A stretch of DNA of 64,000 nt from contig PABA01000002.1 in the NCBI GenBank assembly GCA_002699025.1, positions 49,812-113,811 of the forward strand, written 5' to 3'. The DNA comes from Sandaracinus sp. (GTDB lineage: Bacteria; Myxococcota_A; Polyangia; Polyangiales; Houyiibacteriaceae). Each line of letters opens with the position of its first letter. Within the stretch, counting starts at the first letter, position 1. Below, one piece after another: positions 29,208-37,186 of the stretch. The notes under the pieces were generated by a model, which was not told the DNA's origin, made no database searches, and was given only the letters and a program-made list of their open reading frames with translations. The position numbers and the translations under genes were made by a program.

Positions 29208-31811
29208 ATGACCGAAGAGAACCACGAGAACGAGGCCCCGGCGACGGGCTCGACCCCCAACCCGGCCGAGACGGCGAAGCCCGAGGCGTCGCCCTCGGCC
29301 GAACCGAGCGCGCCGGACACGAGCGCAGCCGACACGAGCGCGGTGGAAGCCAACGCGGTCGAGCCGAGCGCGACGGACGCCGGCGAGACCGGTGCGGCCG
29401 ACGCCAGCGCAGGGGGGACGGGCGCCGAGACCGCGCCCGATGGCGCCGCCACCGAGGCCAGCCAGCCGACGTCGGGTGAGGCGGACGCGAAGCCGGACGC
29501 TCCCGCCGCCGGAGGAGACGCGGCTGCGAGCCCGGACGCTCCCGCCGCCGAGGGAGACGCGGCTGCGAGCCCGGACGCACCCGCCGCCGAGGGAGACGCG
29601 GCTGCGAAGCCGGACGCTCCCGCCACCGGAGAGGGCGCGGCGAAGGGCGAGGCGAAGCCCGCGGGCTCCGAGCAGGCCGCGCAGGCCGGCGGGGACGGCG
29701 CCGAGGGCGGCAAGAAAAAGAAGAAGAAGCGCAAGCGCAAGAAGAAGAAGAAGGGGGAGGGCGAGAAGAAGCAGGCCTTCACTCATCTCTTCGAGGGCAC
29801 GCCGCGGGCGCACGCCTTCCGCGTGGGCGAGATCATCGCCGGACGCGTCGAGAAGGTCGCGGACGGCGCCATCGTCGTGGACCTCTTCGGCAAGGCGACG
29901 GCGGTCGCGGACGTGAACGAGCCCCGCGAGATCCCGGAGCCCGAGCCGGAGCCGGAGCCCAAGGCGGCTGCGCCGGCCGAGGGCGCGGGCGAGGCGAGCG
30001 CGACGCCTGCGGCCAGCGACGCCCAGTCCGCCGGAGAGGCGGGCGCGGAAGCGGCGCCCATCACGACCGACGCCGCTTCGGGGGAGGCGGCTGCGCCGAA
30101 GACCGCGGAGGTCGGGAGCGCGCCGGCCGAGGGGTCGGCTCCGACCGAGGAAGAGGCTCAGGCGGCTGCGGCGCCGGCCGAGGGGTCGGCTCCGACCGAG
30201 GCCGCGGCTCCGACCGAGGCCGCGGCTCCGACCGAGGCAGCGGCATCGACCGAGGCAGCGGCATCGACCGAGGCGTCGGCTTCGACCGAGGCAGCGGCAT
30301 CGACCGAGGCAGCGGCATCGACCGAGGCAGCGGCATCGACCGAGGCAGCGGCTCCGGCCGCGCCGGTGGAGGCCACCGCGACGTCGGATGCCCAGACCGA
30401 GGCCGCTTCGGCCGCCGCCGAGGCTCCGGCCGCCGCCGAGGCAGCGAGCGAGCCTGCGGCGACCGACGCCGCGGAAGCGCCCGCGCCGGCCCAGCCCGCT
30501 CCGCCCCCCGAGCCGCCCGCCGTGGGCTCCATCTTCCGGGGCCGCGTCGGCGCCGTCGCGGAGAGCGGCCACATCGCCATCGTGAACCGGCTCATCGATC
30601 GGCCCGCCGCGAAGGCCCGGATCTTCGCCGCCCGCGACGCCAAGGAGCGCGTCGAGGGGGTCGTCTACGGGTACAACCGCGGCGGCTTCGACGTCCTCGT
30701 CGAGGGCATCCGCGCCTTCTGCCCGGCCGGCGGCATGGCCATCGAGAACGTCGACGATCCCTCCGCGTTCGTCGGCAAGAAGCTCGAGTTCACGGTCCCG
30801 CCCTCCAAGGGCAAGGGCAAGAGCATCATCGTCACGCGGCGCGGCATCCTCGAGCGTGAGCTCCGCAAGGCCGCCCGGGCGCGCCTCAAGGAGCTCGAGG
30901 TCGGCCAGCGGATCCAGGGCCCGGTCACCGAGGTCCGCGACTACGGCCTCCTCGTCGACCTCGGCCAGGGGCTCGAGGGCCTCGCGCACCAGAGCGAGCT
31001 CTCCTACAAGCGCGGCGTGAAGCCGTCGGAGATCGCGAAGGTCGGCGACGAGCTCACGGTCGAGGTCCTCAAGGTGCAGCCGGCCACGCGCCGCGACCGC
31101 ACGGGCCGCGTCTCGCTGAGCCTCCGCAAGTGCCTGCCCGATCCCTGGGAGGAGCACGCCGACGCCGTGAAGGTCGGCGCCGTGCACAAGGGCAAGGTCA
31201 CGGGCACGACCGACTTCGGCGCCTTCGTGGAGATCGCCCCCGAGATCGAGGGGCTGCTCCACATCTCCGAGCTGGGCGGGGACAAGCACCTCAAGCACGC
31301 GAACGAAGCCGTGAGCGAGGGCGACGAGCTCGACGTGCTCGTGGAGCGGGTGGACAAGGGTCAGCGGCGCATCAGCCTCGCCAAGCTCACGCCGGAGGAG
31401 CTCGAGGCCATCCAGAAGGGCGAGATCGATCCGACGGTCGCGCCGAAGTCGCTCAAGCCCGGCTCGCACGTGACGATCGTCATCGACCGGGTCGAGCACC
31501 ACGGCTGCATGGCGCACGTGAAGGGCGTCATCGGCAAGCGGGGGCGCGCCTACCTGCCCAACCGCGAGCTGCCGGACGGCTCGGGCGATCGGAAGAAGTC
31601 CTTCGGCCAGGGCAAGGAGGTCCAGGCGAAGATCGTCGGCAAGGACCGCTCCGGGGCGCTGCGCGTGTCCGTGAAGGGCCGCCAGATCGACGAGGAGCGG
31701 AAGGCCGTCCGCGAGTACCGCAAGGAGGCCGCCAAGCAGGGGGGCTTCGGCACCTTCGGCGACCTCCTGCGCTCCAAGCTCGACGGCGACGACAGCTCCG
31801 CTTCGAGCTGA
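29208..31811 (+). CDS. S1-domain RNA-binding protein with Ala/Glu repeats and a poly-basic cluster
   Basis: 867 residues. Residues 1-165 are an Ala/Glu/Pro-rich low-complexity region with a 13-residue repeat; 169-188 is an almost pure Lys/Arg cluster; 205-241 starts an S1-like strand set (GEIIAGRVEKVADGAIVVDL) that is interrupted by another Ala/Thr/Glu repeat region (242-436). S1-type segments then run at about 438-548, 564-640 (TEVRDYGLLVDLGQGLEGL), 655-727 (TGTTDFGAFVEIAPEIEGLL) and 750-824. Classical S1 motifs are clearest in the third and fourth. Related to ribosomal protein S1/RNA-binding proteins of the myxobacteria; probably binds RNA or the ribosome. Whether it is the main rpsA cannot be decided, and it lacks the usual six-domain layout. 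Confidence 0.85.
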   Translation: MTEENHENEAPATGSTPNPAETAKPEASPSAEPSAPDTSAADTSAVEANAVEPSATDAGETGAADASAGGTGAETAPDGAATEASQPTSGEADAKPDAPAAGGDAAASPDAPAAEGDAAASPDAPAAEGDAAAKPDAPATGEGAAKGEAKPAGSEQAAQAGGDGAEGGKKKKKKRKRKKKKKGEGEKKQAFTHLFEGTPRAHAFRVGEIIAGRVEKVADGAIVVDLFGKATAVADVNEPREIPEPEPEPEPKAAAPAEGAGEASATPAASDAQSAGEAGAEAAPITTDAASGEAAAPKTAEVGSAPAEGSAPTEEEAQAAAAPAEGSAPTEAAAPTEAAAPTEAAASTEAAASTEASASTEAAASTEAAASTEAAASTEAAAPAAPVEATATSDAQTEAASAAAEAPAAAEAASEPAATDAAEAPAPAQPAPPPEPPAVGSIFRGRVGAVAESGHIAIVNRLIDRPAAKARIFAARDAKERVEGVVYGYNRGGFDVLVEGIRAFCPAGGMAIENVDDPSAFVGKKLEFTVPPSKGKGKSIIVTRRGILERELRKAARARLKELEVGQRIQGPVTEVRDYGLLVDLGQGLEGLAHQSELSYKRGVKPSEIAKVGDELTVEVLKVQPATRRDRTGRVSLSLRKCLPDPWEEHADAVKVGAVHKGKVTGTTDFGAFVEIAPEIEGLLHISELGGDKHLKHANEAVSEGDELDVLVERVDKGQRRISLAKLTPEELEAIQKGEIDPTVAPKSLKPGSHVTIVIDRVEHHGCMAHVKGVIGKRGRAYLPNRELPDGSGDRKKSFGQGKEVQAKIVGKDRSGALRVSVKGRQIDEERKAVREYRKEAAKQGGFGTFGDLLRSKLDGDDSSASS
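29496..29612. repeat. 39-bp tandem repeat in the S1 gene
   Basis: Three near-identical 39-bp units encoding a 13-residue repeat (DAPAAEGDAAASP) in the low-complexity N-terminus. Confidence 0.8.
30186..30353. repeat. 18-bp tandem repeat array in the S1 gene
   Basis: About nine 18-bp units encoding the hexapeptides APTEAA and ASTEAA (residues 327-382), inside the insertion that splits the first S1-like segment. Some units are identical at the DNA level, so length is likely to vary between strains. Confidence 0.85.
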
Positions 31812-31834
31812 ATTCCTTCGTCCGTCGAATCATC

Positions 31835-31863
31835 TTGCAGAGCCTCTCGGGCGCTGCTAACCC
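31835..31863 (+). promoter_or_regulatory. promoter of tRNA-Val
   Basis: TTGCAG, 17-nt spacer, TAACCC, with TG-C directly before the -10 (extended -10). It lies 65 bp upstream of the tRNA. Confidence 0.5.
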
Positions 31864-31877
31864 TTCCGCCCCGCGTC

Positions 31878-31922
31878 GCCGAGGACCCCCTCGGCACGCA
31901 GCGGAAGACCCCGCGAGGGGTC
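31878..31922 (+). terminator. two small hairpins between the S1 gene and tRNA-Val
   Basis: Hairpin one is GCCGAGG / CCTCGGC (31878-31895); hairpin two is GACCCC / GGGGTC closed by a GCGA tetraloop (31907-31922). Both sit downstream of the tRNA promoter, so they lie in the 5' leader of the tRNA precursor as well as downstream of the S1 gene. Neither has a U-run. Confidence 0.3.
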
Positions 31923-31928
31923 ACCCCA

Positions 31929-32003
31929 GGGCGATTAACTCAGTGGTAGAGTGCCTTCTTCACACGGAGGAAGTCCGCAGTTCAAATCTGCGATCGCCCA
32001 CCA
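31929..32003 (+). tRNA. tRNA-Val (anticodon CAC)
   Basis: A full cloverleaf can be drawn: acceptor GGGCGAT / ATCGCCC, D-stem ACTC / GAGT, anticodon stem CCTTC / GGAGG with loop TTCACAC (anticodon CAC, reading GUG), five-base variable loop, T-stem CGCAG / CTGCG with loop TTCAAAT. Discriminator A and CCA are encoded. It stands alone with its own promoter and intrinsic terminator. GUG is a frequent Val codon in such GC-rich DNA. Confidence 0.97.
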
Positions 32004-32005
32004 CG

Positions 32006-32031
32006 GCCCGCGCTTCGGCGCGGGCTCTTTT
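32006..32031 (+). terminator. rho-independent terminator of tRNA-Val
   Basis: Eight-base-pair stem GCCCGCGC / GCGCGGGC with a TTCG tetraloop followed by TCTTTT, just after the CCA end of the tRNA. It is the only textbook intrinsic terminator I see in the window. Confidence 0.92.
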
Positions 32032-32094
32032 CGTTCCGTCCGGCTTCTGCGATCGAGCCCCCGCGATCGAGCCCCCGTCATCGAGCCCCGCCGT

Positions 32095-32123
32095 TTGACA
32101 CCCCCTCGCCACGGGTGACAGAT
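32095..32123 (+). promoter_or_regulatory. possible promoter of the thiolase gene
   Basis: A perfect TTGACA -35 is followed after 17 nt by ACAGAT, a poor -10. Just upstream (32049-32088) is a triplicated short repeat, GATCGAGCCCCCG-like. A clear AGGAGG ribosome-binding site precedes the ATG at 32231. Confidence 0.3.
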
Positions 32124-32230
32124 CCCCTGCACCCCGGGCGCGCTCCCGCGCCCGCGTTCGCAACCGGTATCAGTGCTCCGCGCCGAGCGGAGCGTCGCGG
32201 GGCGCTCGCCCCGCCGCAGAGGAGGTCCCC

Positions 32231-33409
32231 ATGGCTCGCGAGGTCTTCATCGTCGGCTCCGCCCGCACCCCGATCGGCTCTTTCCAGGGGGCGCTCTCGA
32301 GCGTCGACGCCACCGAGCTCGGCGCCACCGCCATCCGCGCCGCCCTCGAGCGCGCCGGCGTCTCGGGCGACCAGGTCGACGAGACCTACATGGGCAACGT
32401 GCTCACGGCCGGCGTCGGTCAGGCCCCGGCGCGCCGCGCCGCGAAGAAGGCCGGCGTCCTCGACAAGACCCCGGCGACCACCGTGGGCAAGGTCTGCGGC
32501 TCGGGCCTGATGTCGGTGGTCCTCGGGACCAAGAGCATCCTCCTCGAGGACGCGGACATCGTCGTCGCGGGCGGCATGGAGTCCATGACCAACGCCCCGT
32601 ACATCATGCCGAAGGCGCGCGCCGGCTTCCGCATGGGCCACGGCAAGGTCCTCGACTCGATGATCCTCGACGGCCTCTGGGACCCCTACAACGACTTCCA
32701 CATGGGCAACGCCGGCGAGATGTGCGCCAAGGAGCACGGCTTCTCGCGCGAGGCCCAGGACGAGTTCGCGAAGACCTCCTACGAGCGCGCCCAGGCGGCC
32801 CAGAAGGAGGGCAAGTTCGACAAGGAGCTCACGCCCGTCACCTTCCAGACCCGCAAGGGCGAGGTCACGGTCAGCGAGGACGAGGAGCCGGGGCGCGCGC
32901 GCTTCGACAAGATGGCCAAGCTCCGCCCGGCCTTCGACAAGGAGGGCACGATCACGGCCGCCAACGCCTCGAAGATCAACGACGGCGGCGCGGCCCTCCT
33001 CCTCGCGAGCGGCGAGGCGGTGAAGAAGCACGGCCTGAAGCCCATCGCGCGCGTGGCCGGCTACGGCGGCCACGCGCAGGCCCCGGAGTGGTTCACGACC
33101 GCGCCCGTCGGCGCCATCGAGAAGACGCTCGCGCGCCTCGACCTGAAGCCCGACGACATCGACCTCTGGGAGGTCAACGAGGCCTTCGCCGTCGTGAGCA
33201 TGGCGTGCGTCTCGCAGGCCTCCGTGCCGCACGAGAAGATGAACGTCTGGGGCGGCGCCATCGCCCTCGGCCACCCGATCGGCTGCAGCGGCGCGCGCAT
33301 CCTGGTGACGCTCCTCAGCTCCATGGAGGACCGGGACGCGAAGCGCGGCCTGGCCACGCTCTGCATCGGTGGCGGCGAGGCCGTCGCCGTGGTGGTCGAG
33401 CGGGTCTGA
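32231..33409 (+). CDS. acetyl-CoA C-acetyltransferase (thiolase)
   Basis: 392 residues with a strong AGGAGG ribosome-binding site. The nucleophile Cys is at residue 89 (KVCGSG), exactly as in PhaA-type thiolases; the His in GHPIGCSGAR and the second Cys in TLCIGGGEA are present, as is NEAFAVV. It condenses two acetyl-CoA or cleaves acetoacetyl-CoA. With the dehydrogenase and crotonase at 35307 and 36205 it makes the acetyl-CoA to crotonyl-CoA route used in short-chain oxidation, PHB or butyrate metabolism; the direction is not evident from the sequence. Confidence 0.93.
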   Translation: MAREVFIVGSARTPIGSFQGALSSVDATELGATAIRAALERAGVSGDQVDETYMGNVLTAGVGQAPARRAAKKAGVLDKTPATTVGKVCGSGLMSVVLGTKSILLEDADIVVAGGMESMTNAPYIMPKARAGFRMGHGKVLDSMILDGLWDPYNDFHMGNAGEMCAKEHGFSREAQDEFAKTSYERAQAAQKEGKFDKELTPVTFQTRKGEVTVSEDEEPGRARFDKMAKLRPAFDKEGTITAANASKINDGGAALLLASGEAVKKHGLKPIARVAGYGGHAQAPEWFTTAPVGAIEKTLARLDLKPDDIDLWEVNEAFAVVSMACVSQASVPHEKMNVWGGAIALGHPIGCSGARILVTLLSSMEDRDAKRGLATLCIGGGEAVAVVVERV

Positions 33410-33413
33410 GCCC

Positions 33414-35195
33414 GTGACCACGTCGCCCCAGCCGACCTCGGCGGCGCCGACGCTCCGGTTGGAGGACGCGGAGGGCGAGGAGGCGCGGGATCTCGCCCGC
33501 CTCCTCGCCGCGCGCGTGCCGGTCGCGGCGGCCGGGCTCCTGCCCGTCGAGCGGGACGTCGACGAGGCCCGGCTGGTGGCGGCGGTCGAGGCGGCGGGGG
33601 CCCGCGTGTGGCTCCGCCCGCTCTTCCCGAGCCGGGCCGTGGCCGAGCGTTTCCCGGACCTCCCGCCGCTCTGCGGCGCCGCGGACGCCGTGGCCGCGGC
33701 CGGGGCGCTGCGCGCGGGCTTCGAGGCGTCCGGTGCGCCCGTCCAGCGCCTGGTCGTGCGCGTCGTCGGCGCCGACGCGGCGGCTCCGCGGGGTGGGGCG
33801 GCGAGCGCGGCCTGGAGCGGGGACCCCGACGAGCTCTCGGTCTGGGCCGAGGGCGAAGAGGCCTGGCGCATCGACCGGCGCTCGACGCGGGTCGTCGAGC
33901 CGGGCGCGGGGCTCCTCGTGCAGCAGGCGGAGGCGGTGGCCGATCTCGTCGACCGGGCGCAGCTCGCGCTCGGTCTGCCGGTGCGCATCGACTGGGTGTT
34001 CCAGGACGGGCGCCCGAAGGTCCTCGGCGTGCGGCCCCTGACCATCACGCCGACCTTCACGACGCACCGCTGGCGGCGCCTCGCCCTGGTGGCGGCCGAC
34101 GAGGGCACGGTCGCGCCGCTCGCCATCGACGCCCTCGATCGGGCGCTCGGCGCGGACGAGCCCGGGCCCCACGTCGAGGCGGCCGTGCGGCGGATCTACG
34201 CGCGCCCCTATCGGCGCCGCGAGGGCGAGCCGGCGCGCCTCGGCCGGAGCGAGCCCGAGCCCTTCCCCACGGCCTCGCGCCGGGCGGGCGCGGTGGTGGG
34301 CGAAGTGGCCCCGGTGCTCGCGGCGGCGCTCCGCCTGGAGCGTGGCCTCCCGGCCCGCATCGCCCTCCTCGACGAGGTGCACGTGCAGGGCGTCGACGGA
34401 CGCGCGCTCCTCGCGGCGCTCCGCGATCGGCAGCGGCTGGTCGCGGAGGCGCTCTTCCTCCTCGACCGCACGCGCATCGCCACGCGGCACACGCTCGAGG
34501 CCCTCGAGGCGGTGGTCGGGCCCCTGCCTCGCGCCTGCGTCCCGGCCCTGGCCGCGCCCCGCGCCGCCCGGCCCCGGCGCCGCGCCGTCGACCGGCTCGA
34601 GCGCCTGCGGGAGCAGGTCGTCGCCGAGCAGGGTCGGCTCGTCCCGCGGGCGCAGCTCGGGCCCGAGGCGGGTCGGGCGTGGGACGCGCTCCGGGCGGAC
34701 TTTGCGGCGCTACGGCCCCTCGGCATCGACGTGACCCCGCGGCCCATCGGCGCGGACGACGCGACCCTCTTCGCGGCGCTCGAGCGTCTGCCGCGGCAGG
34801 GGCATCGGCACCGGGAGCGCGCGCGGGCGGACGCGGCACGGCGCGTCCAGGCCACGGCGCGCTCGCGCTCCGTCGGGCGGCTCCGGGCGGGCCTCGCGGT
34901 CTCCCTGACGGCGCTCCTGCGGCGCATCGCCCGCGCCAAGGGCGGGGTCGCGGAGGGCGTCGCGTCGGCCATGCTCCGCCTGCGGGAGGCGGCCGTGGAG
35001 GTGGGCGCGCGCCTCGTCGACCAGGCGGTGCTCGAGGAGGCCGAAGACGCGCTCTACCTCAGCCTGGACGAGCTCGAGGAGGCGCTCCGGGGCGAGCCGG
35101 GCGCCTACGCGGCGCGCGTACGGCTGAGGCGCGAGGACGACCTCCGCTGGGCCGCCTTCGACGCCCCGCGGCGCGTCGGCCCGCGCTCCGGCTGA
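33414..35195 (+). CDS. PEP synthase/PPDK-like protein lacking key catalytic domains
   Basis: 593 residues, GTG start four bases after the thiolase stop, so likely cotranscribed. I do not recognise a full family member. Residues about 140-215 resemble the end of a PPDK N-terminal ATP-grasp domain (AVADLVDRAQLALGLPVRIDW ... GVRPLTI, compare ARPIT in PEP synthases). Residues about 470-575 resemble the helical region before the phosphohistidine domain (ALYLSLDELEEAL, compare FFLTLDEL). The usual phosphohistidine motif (TSH or GGxxSHAA type) and the PEP-binding barrel are missing. It may be a degenerate or repurposed PEP-utilising enzyme. Its role among acyl-CoA genes is unknown. Confidence 0.6.
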   Translation: MTTSPQPTSAAPTLRLEDAEGEEARDLARLLAARVPVAAAGLLPVERDVDEARLVAAVEAAGARVWLRPLFPSRAVAERFPDLPPLCGAADAVAAAGALRAGFEASGAPVQRLVVRVVGADAAAPRGGAASAAWSGDPDELSVWAEGEEAWRIDRRSTRVVEPGAGLLVQQAEAVADLVDRAQLALGLPVRIDWVFQDGRPKVLGVRPLTITPTFTTHRWRRLALVAADEGTVAPLAIDALDRALGADEPGPHVEAAVRRIYARPYRRREGEPARLGRSEPEPFPTASRRAGAVVGEVAPVLAAALRLERGLPARIALLDEVHVQGVDGRALLAALRDRQRLVAEALFLLDRTRIATRHTLEALEAVVGPLPRACVPALAAPRAARPRRRAVDRLERLREQVVAEQGRLVPRAQLGPEAGRAWDALRADFAALRPLGIDVTPRPIGADDATLFAALERLPRQGHRHRERARADAARRVQATARSRSVGRLRAGLAVSLTALLRRIARAKGGVAEGVASAMLRLREAAVEVGARLVDQAVLEEAEDALYLSLDELEEALRGEPGAYAARVRLRREDDLRWAAFDAPRRVGPRSG

Positions 35196-35223
35196 GCCCG
35201 CGCACAGCGCCGGGGCGCCGCGG

Positions 35224-35253
35224 TTGACGGGCGGCCGAGTGCGTTGGTACGCC
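35224..35253 (+). promoter_or_regulatory. promoter of the 3-hydroxyacyl-CoA dehydrogenase gene
   Basis: TTGACG, 18-nt spacer, TACGCC (or 17 nt and GTACGC), about 53 bp before the ATG at 35307, which has GAGG as ribosome-binding site. Confidence 0.4.
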
Positions 35254-35306
35254 CCTCCACCCCGCAGCGCGCCGACGGCGGCGCGCGCGGAGAGCGAGGT
35301 ACACCC

Positions 35307-36194
35307 ATGGCGGACATTCAGGTCTTCGGCGTCGTCGGCGCCGGTCAGATGGGGCGGGGTATCGCCCAGGTCGCGGCGCAGAGCGGCTTCCAGGTGAAGC
35401 TCCTCGACGCGAAGCAGGAGCTCGCGGAGAAGGGCAAGGAGCGCATCGCCAAGCAGCTCGACCGGCTGGTCGGCAAGGGACGCATGGACGAGGCGGAGAA
35501 GACCGAGGTGCTCGGGCGCATCGACCCGGTCGCCGACTACGCGGCCTTCGCGCAGGCGGACATGGTCGTCGAGGCCGCCACCGAGGACCTCACGGTGAAG
35601 TCCGAGATCTTCCGCCAGGCCGACGCGGCCATGGAGAAGGCCGACGGCATCCTCGCGAGCAACACCTCGAGCATCTCGCTCACCAAGCTCGCGGCGGCCA
35701 CCGAGCGCCCGCAGAACGTCATCGGGATGCACTTCATGAACCCGGTGCCGCTCATGAAGCTGGTCGAGCTCGTCCGCGCGCTGCAGACGAGCGACGAGAC
35801 CTTCGAGCGCACGCGGAAGATCGGCGAGACCATGGGCAAGATCCTGGTCACGACGAAGGACATGCCGGGCTTCATCGTGAACCGCATGCTCATCCCCTTC
35901 CTGAACGAGGGCTGCTTCGCGCTCCAGGAGGGCCTCGGCACGGTCGAGGACATCGACGCCGCCGCCCGGCTGGGCCTGAACCACCCGATGGGGCCCTTCG
36001 AGCTCGCCGATCTGATCGGCCTCGACACGGTGCTCTACATCGGCGAGGTGCTGCACCGCGAGTTCGGCGACGACAAGTACCGCCCGCCGGCGACGCTGCG
36101 GAACTACGTGGCGGCCGGCTGGCTGGGTCGGAAGTCGGGCCGTGGCTTCTACCACTACGACGAGCGCGGCCAGAAGATCACGAGCGAGGCCTGA
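35307..36194 (+). CDS. 3-hydroxyacyl-CoA (3-hydroxybutyryl-CoA) dehydrogenase
   Basis: 295 residues from the ATG giving MADIQVFGVVGAGQMGRG; the longer frame upstream covers the promoter and is not used. The NAD-binding GAGQMG lies near residue 11, the catalytic His and the IGMHFMNPVPLMKLVE segment near 140, and the family C-terminal domain with DMPGFIVNRMLIPFLNE and FELADLIGLDT follows. Converts 3-hydroxyacyl-CoA and acetoacetyl-type CoA using NAD. Ten bases separate it from the crotonase gene. Confidence 0.95.
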   Translation: MADIQVFGVVGAGQMGRGIAQVAAQSGFQVKLLDAKQELAEKGKERIAKQLDRLVGKGRMDEAEKTEVLGRIDPVADYAAFAQADMVVEAATEDLTVKSEIFRQADAAMEKADGILASNTSSISLTKLAAATERPQNVIGMHFMNPVPLMKLVELVRALQTSDETFERTRKIGETMGKILVTTKDMPGFIVNRMLIPFLNEGCFALQEGLGTVEDIDAAARLGLNHPMGPFELADLIGLDTVLYIGEVLHREFGDDKYRPPATLRNYVAAGWLGRKSGRGFYHYDERGQKITSEA

Positions 36195-36204
36195 GGGAGC
36201 AGCC

Positions 36205-36978
36205 ATGAGCGACGTCGTCCTGCTGACGCACGAGGGGCCGATCGGCACCCTCACCATCAACCGCCCGGACAAGCTGAACGCGCTGAACCCGGACGTCCTC
36301 ACGGGCGTGTCGAACGCGCTGGCCGAGTGCCGCGAGAAGGGCACGCGCTGCCTGATCGTGACCGGCGCCGGAAAGGCCTTCGTCGCCGGTGCGGACATCG
36401 CGGCCATGAAGGACATGAAGCCGGAAGAGGCGCGGGAGTTCGCGTCGCTCGGGCATCGGGTCGGCCACGAGATGGAGAGCCAGCCCTTCCCGATCATCGC
36501 CGCGATCAACGGCTTCGCCCTCGGCGGCGGCTGCGAGCTGGCCATGGCCTGCGACTTCGCGCACGCGAGCACCAAGGCGAAGCTCGGCCAGCCCGAGGTG
36601 AACCTCGCCGTCATCCCCGGGTTCGGTGGGACCCAGCGGCTGCTGCGCCGGGTGGGCGTCGCCATGGCGCGCGAGCTCGTCTACACGGGCAAGATGATCG
36701 GGGCCGAGGAGGCCAAGCGCATCGGCCTGGTCAACGACGTGCACGAGCCCGAGGCGCTGATGCCGGCCGTGACCAAGCTGGCCCAGACCATCGCGAAGAA
36801 GGGCCCGCTCGCCATCGCCGCCGCCAAGCGGGTGATCCTCACGGGCGCGGACGAGGCGCTGCCGAAGGCGAACGCGCTCGAGATCGACGCCTTCGCCGGC
36901 TGCTTCGAGACGGCCGACCAGAAGGAGGGCATGGCCGCCTTCCTCGAGAAGCGCGAAGCCGACTTCAAGGGCGAGTAG
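36205..36978 (+). CDS. enoyl-CoA hydratase (crotonase)
   Basis: 257 residues. Crotonase fold with the CoA-binding AGKAFVAGADI (oxyanion hole) and both catalytic glutamates in GGGCELAMAC and QPEVNLAVIPGFGGTQRL, so an active hydratase is likely. It hydrates crotonyl-CoA or longer enoyl-CoAs, and follows the hydroxyacyl-CoA dehydrogenase in what looks like one operon. Length is normal. Confidence 0.95.
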   Translation: MSDVVLLTHEGPIGTLTINRPDKLNALNPDVLTGVSNALAECREKGTRCLIVTGAGKAFVAGADIAAMKDMKPEEAREFASLGHRVGHEMESQPFPIIAAINGFALGGGCELAMACDFAHASTKAKLGQPEVNLAVIPGFGGTQRLLRRVGVAMARELVYTGKMIGAEEAKRIGLVNDVHEPEALMPAVTKLAQTIAKKGPLAIAAAKRVILTGADEALPKANALEIDAFAGCFETADQKEGMAAFLEKREADFKGE

Positions 36979-36981
36979 CCC

Positions 36982-37003
36982 CCGCCGACCCGCCCGTCGG
37001 CGG
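36982..37003. terminator. hairpin between convergent genes
   Basis: Perfect 8-bp stem CCGCCGAC / GTCGGCGG with a six-base loop, three bases after the crotonase stop. No U-run. Its place between converging transcripts suggests a terminator. The rest of the gap to 37186 shows only GC-rich sequence. Confidence 0.45.
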
Positions 37004-37186
37004 CCCGCCGCTCCCCTAGCGACGAGCCCTCGGAACCCGACCGCCGGCGTCGCCGGCGTCGCGGCGCGCGCGCTCGTGCTGTGTGAAGGCGAAGCCGTGG
37101 TCCGCGAACGCGGCCGCCGCCTCCGCAGCGCGCGCCGCCGGCGAAGAGCGGACGGCGGAGAGCAGACGGCGCCAGCGCAGCGAGCC

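Noticed and set aside
24784..29580. Very long open frame on the minus strand opposite the kinase and S1 genes
   Set aside because: Arg/Pro/Gly-rich shadow of GC-rich coding sequence; no domain, signal or start site; the plus strand carries clear kinase and ATPase motifs.
31929..32003. Integration site (att) at the tRNA
   Set aside because: No integrase, no direct repeat of the tRNA 3' end and no mobile genes nearby.
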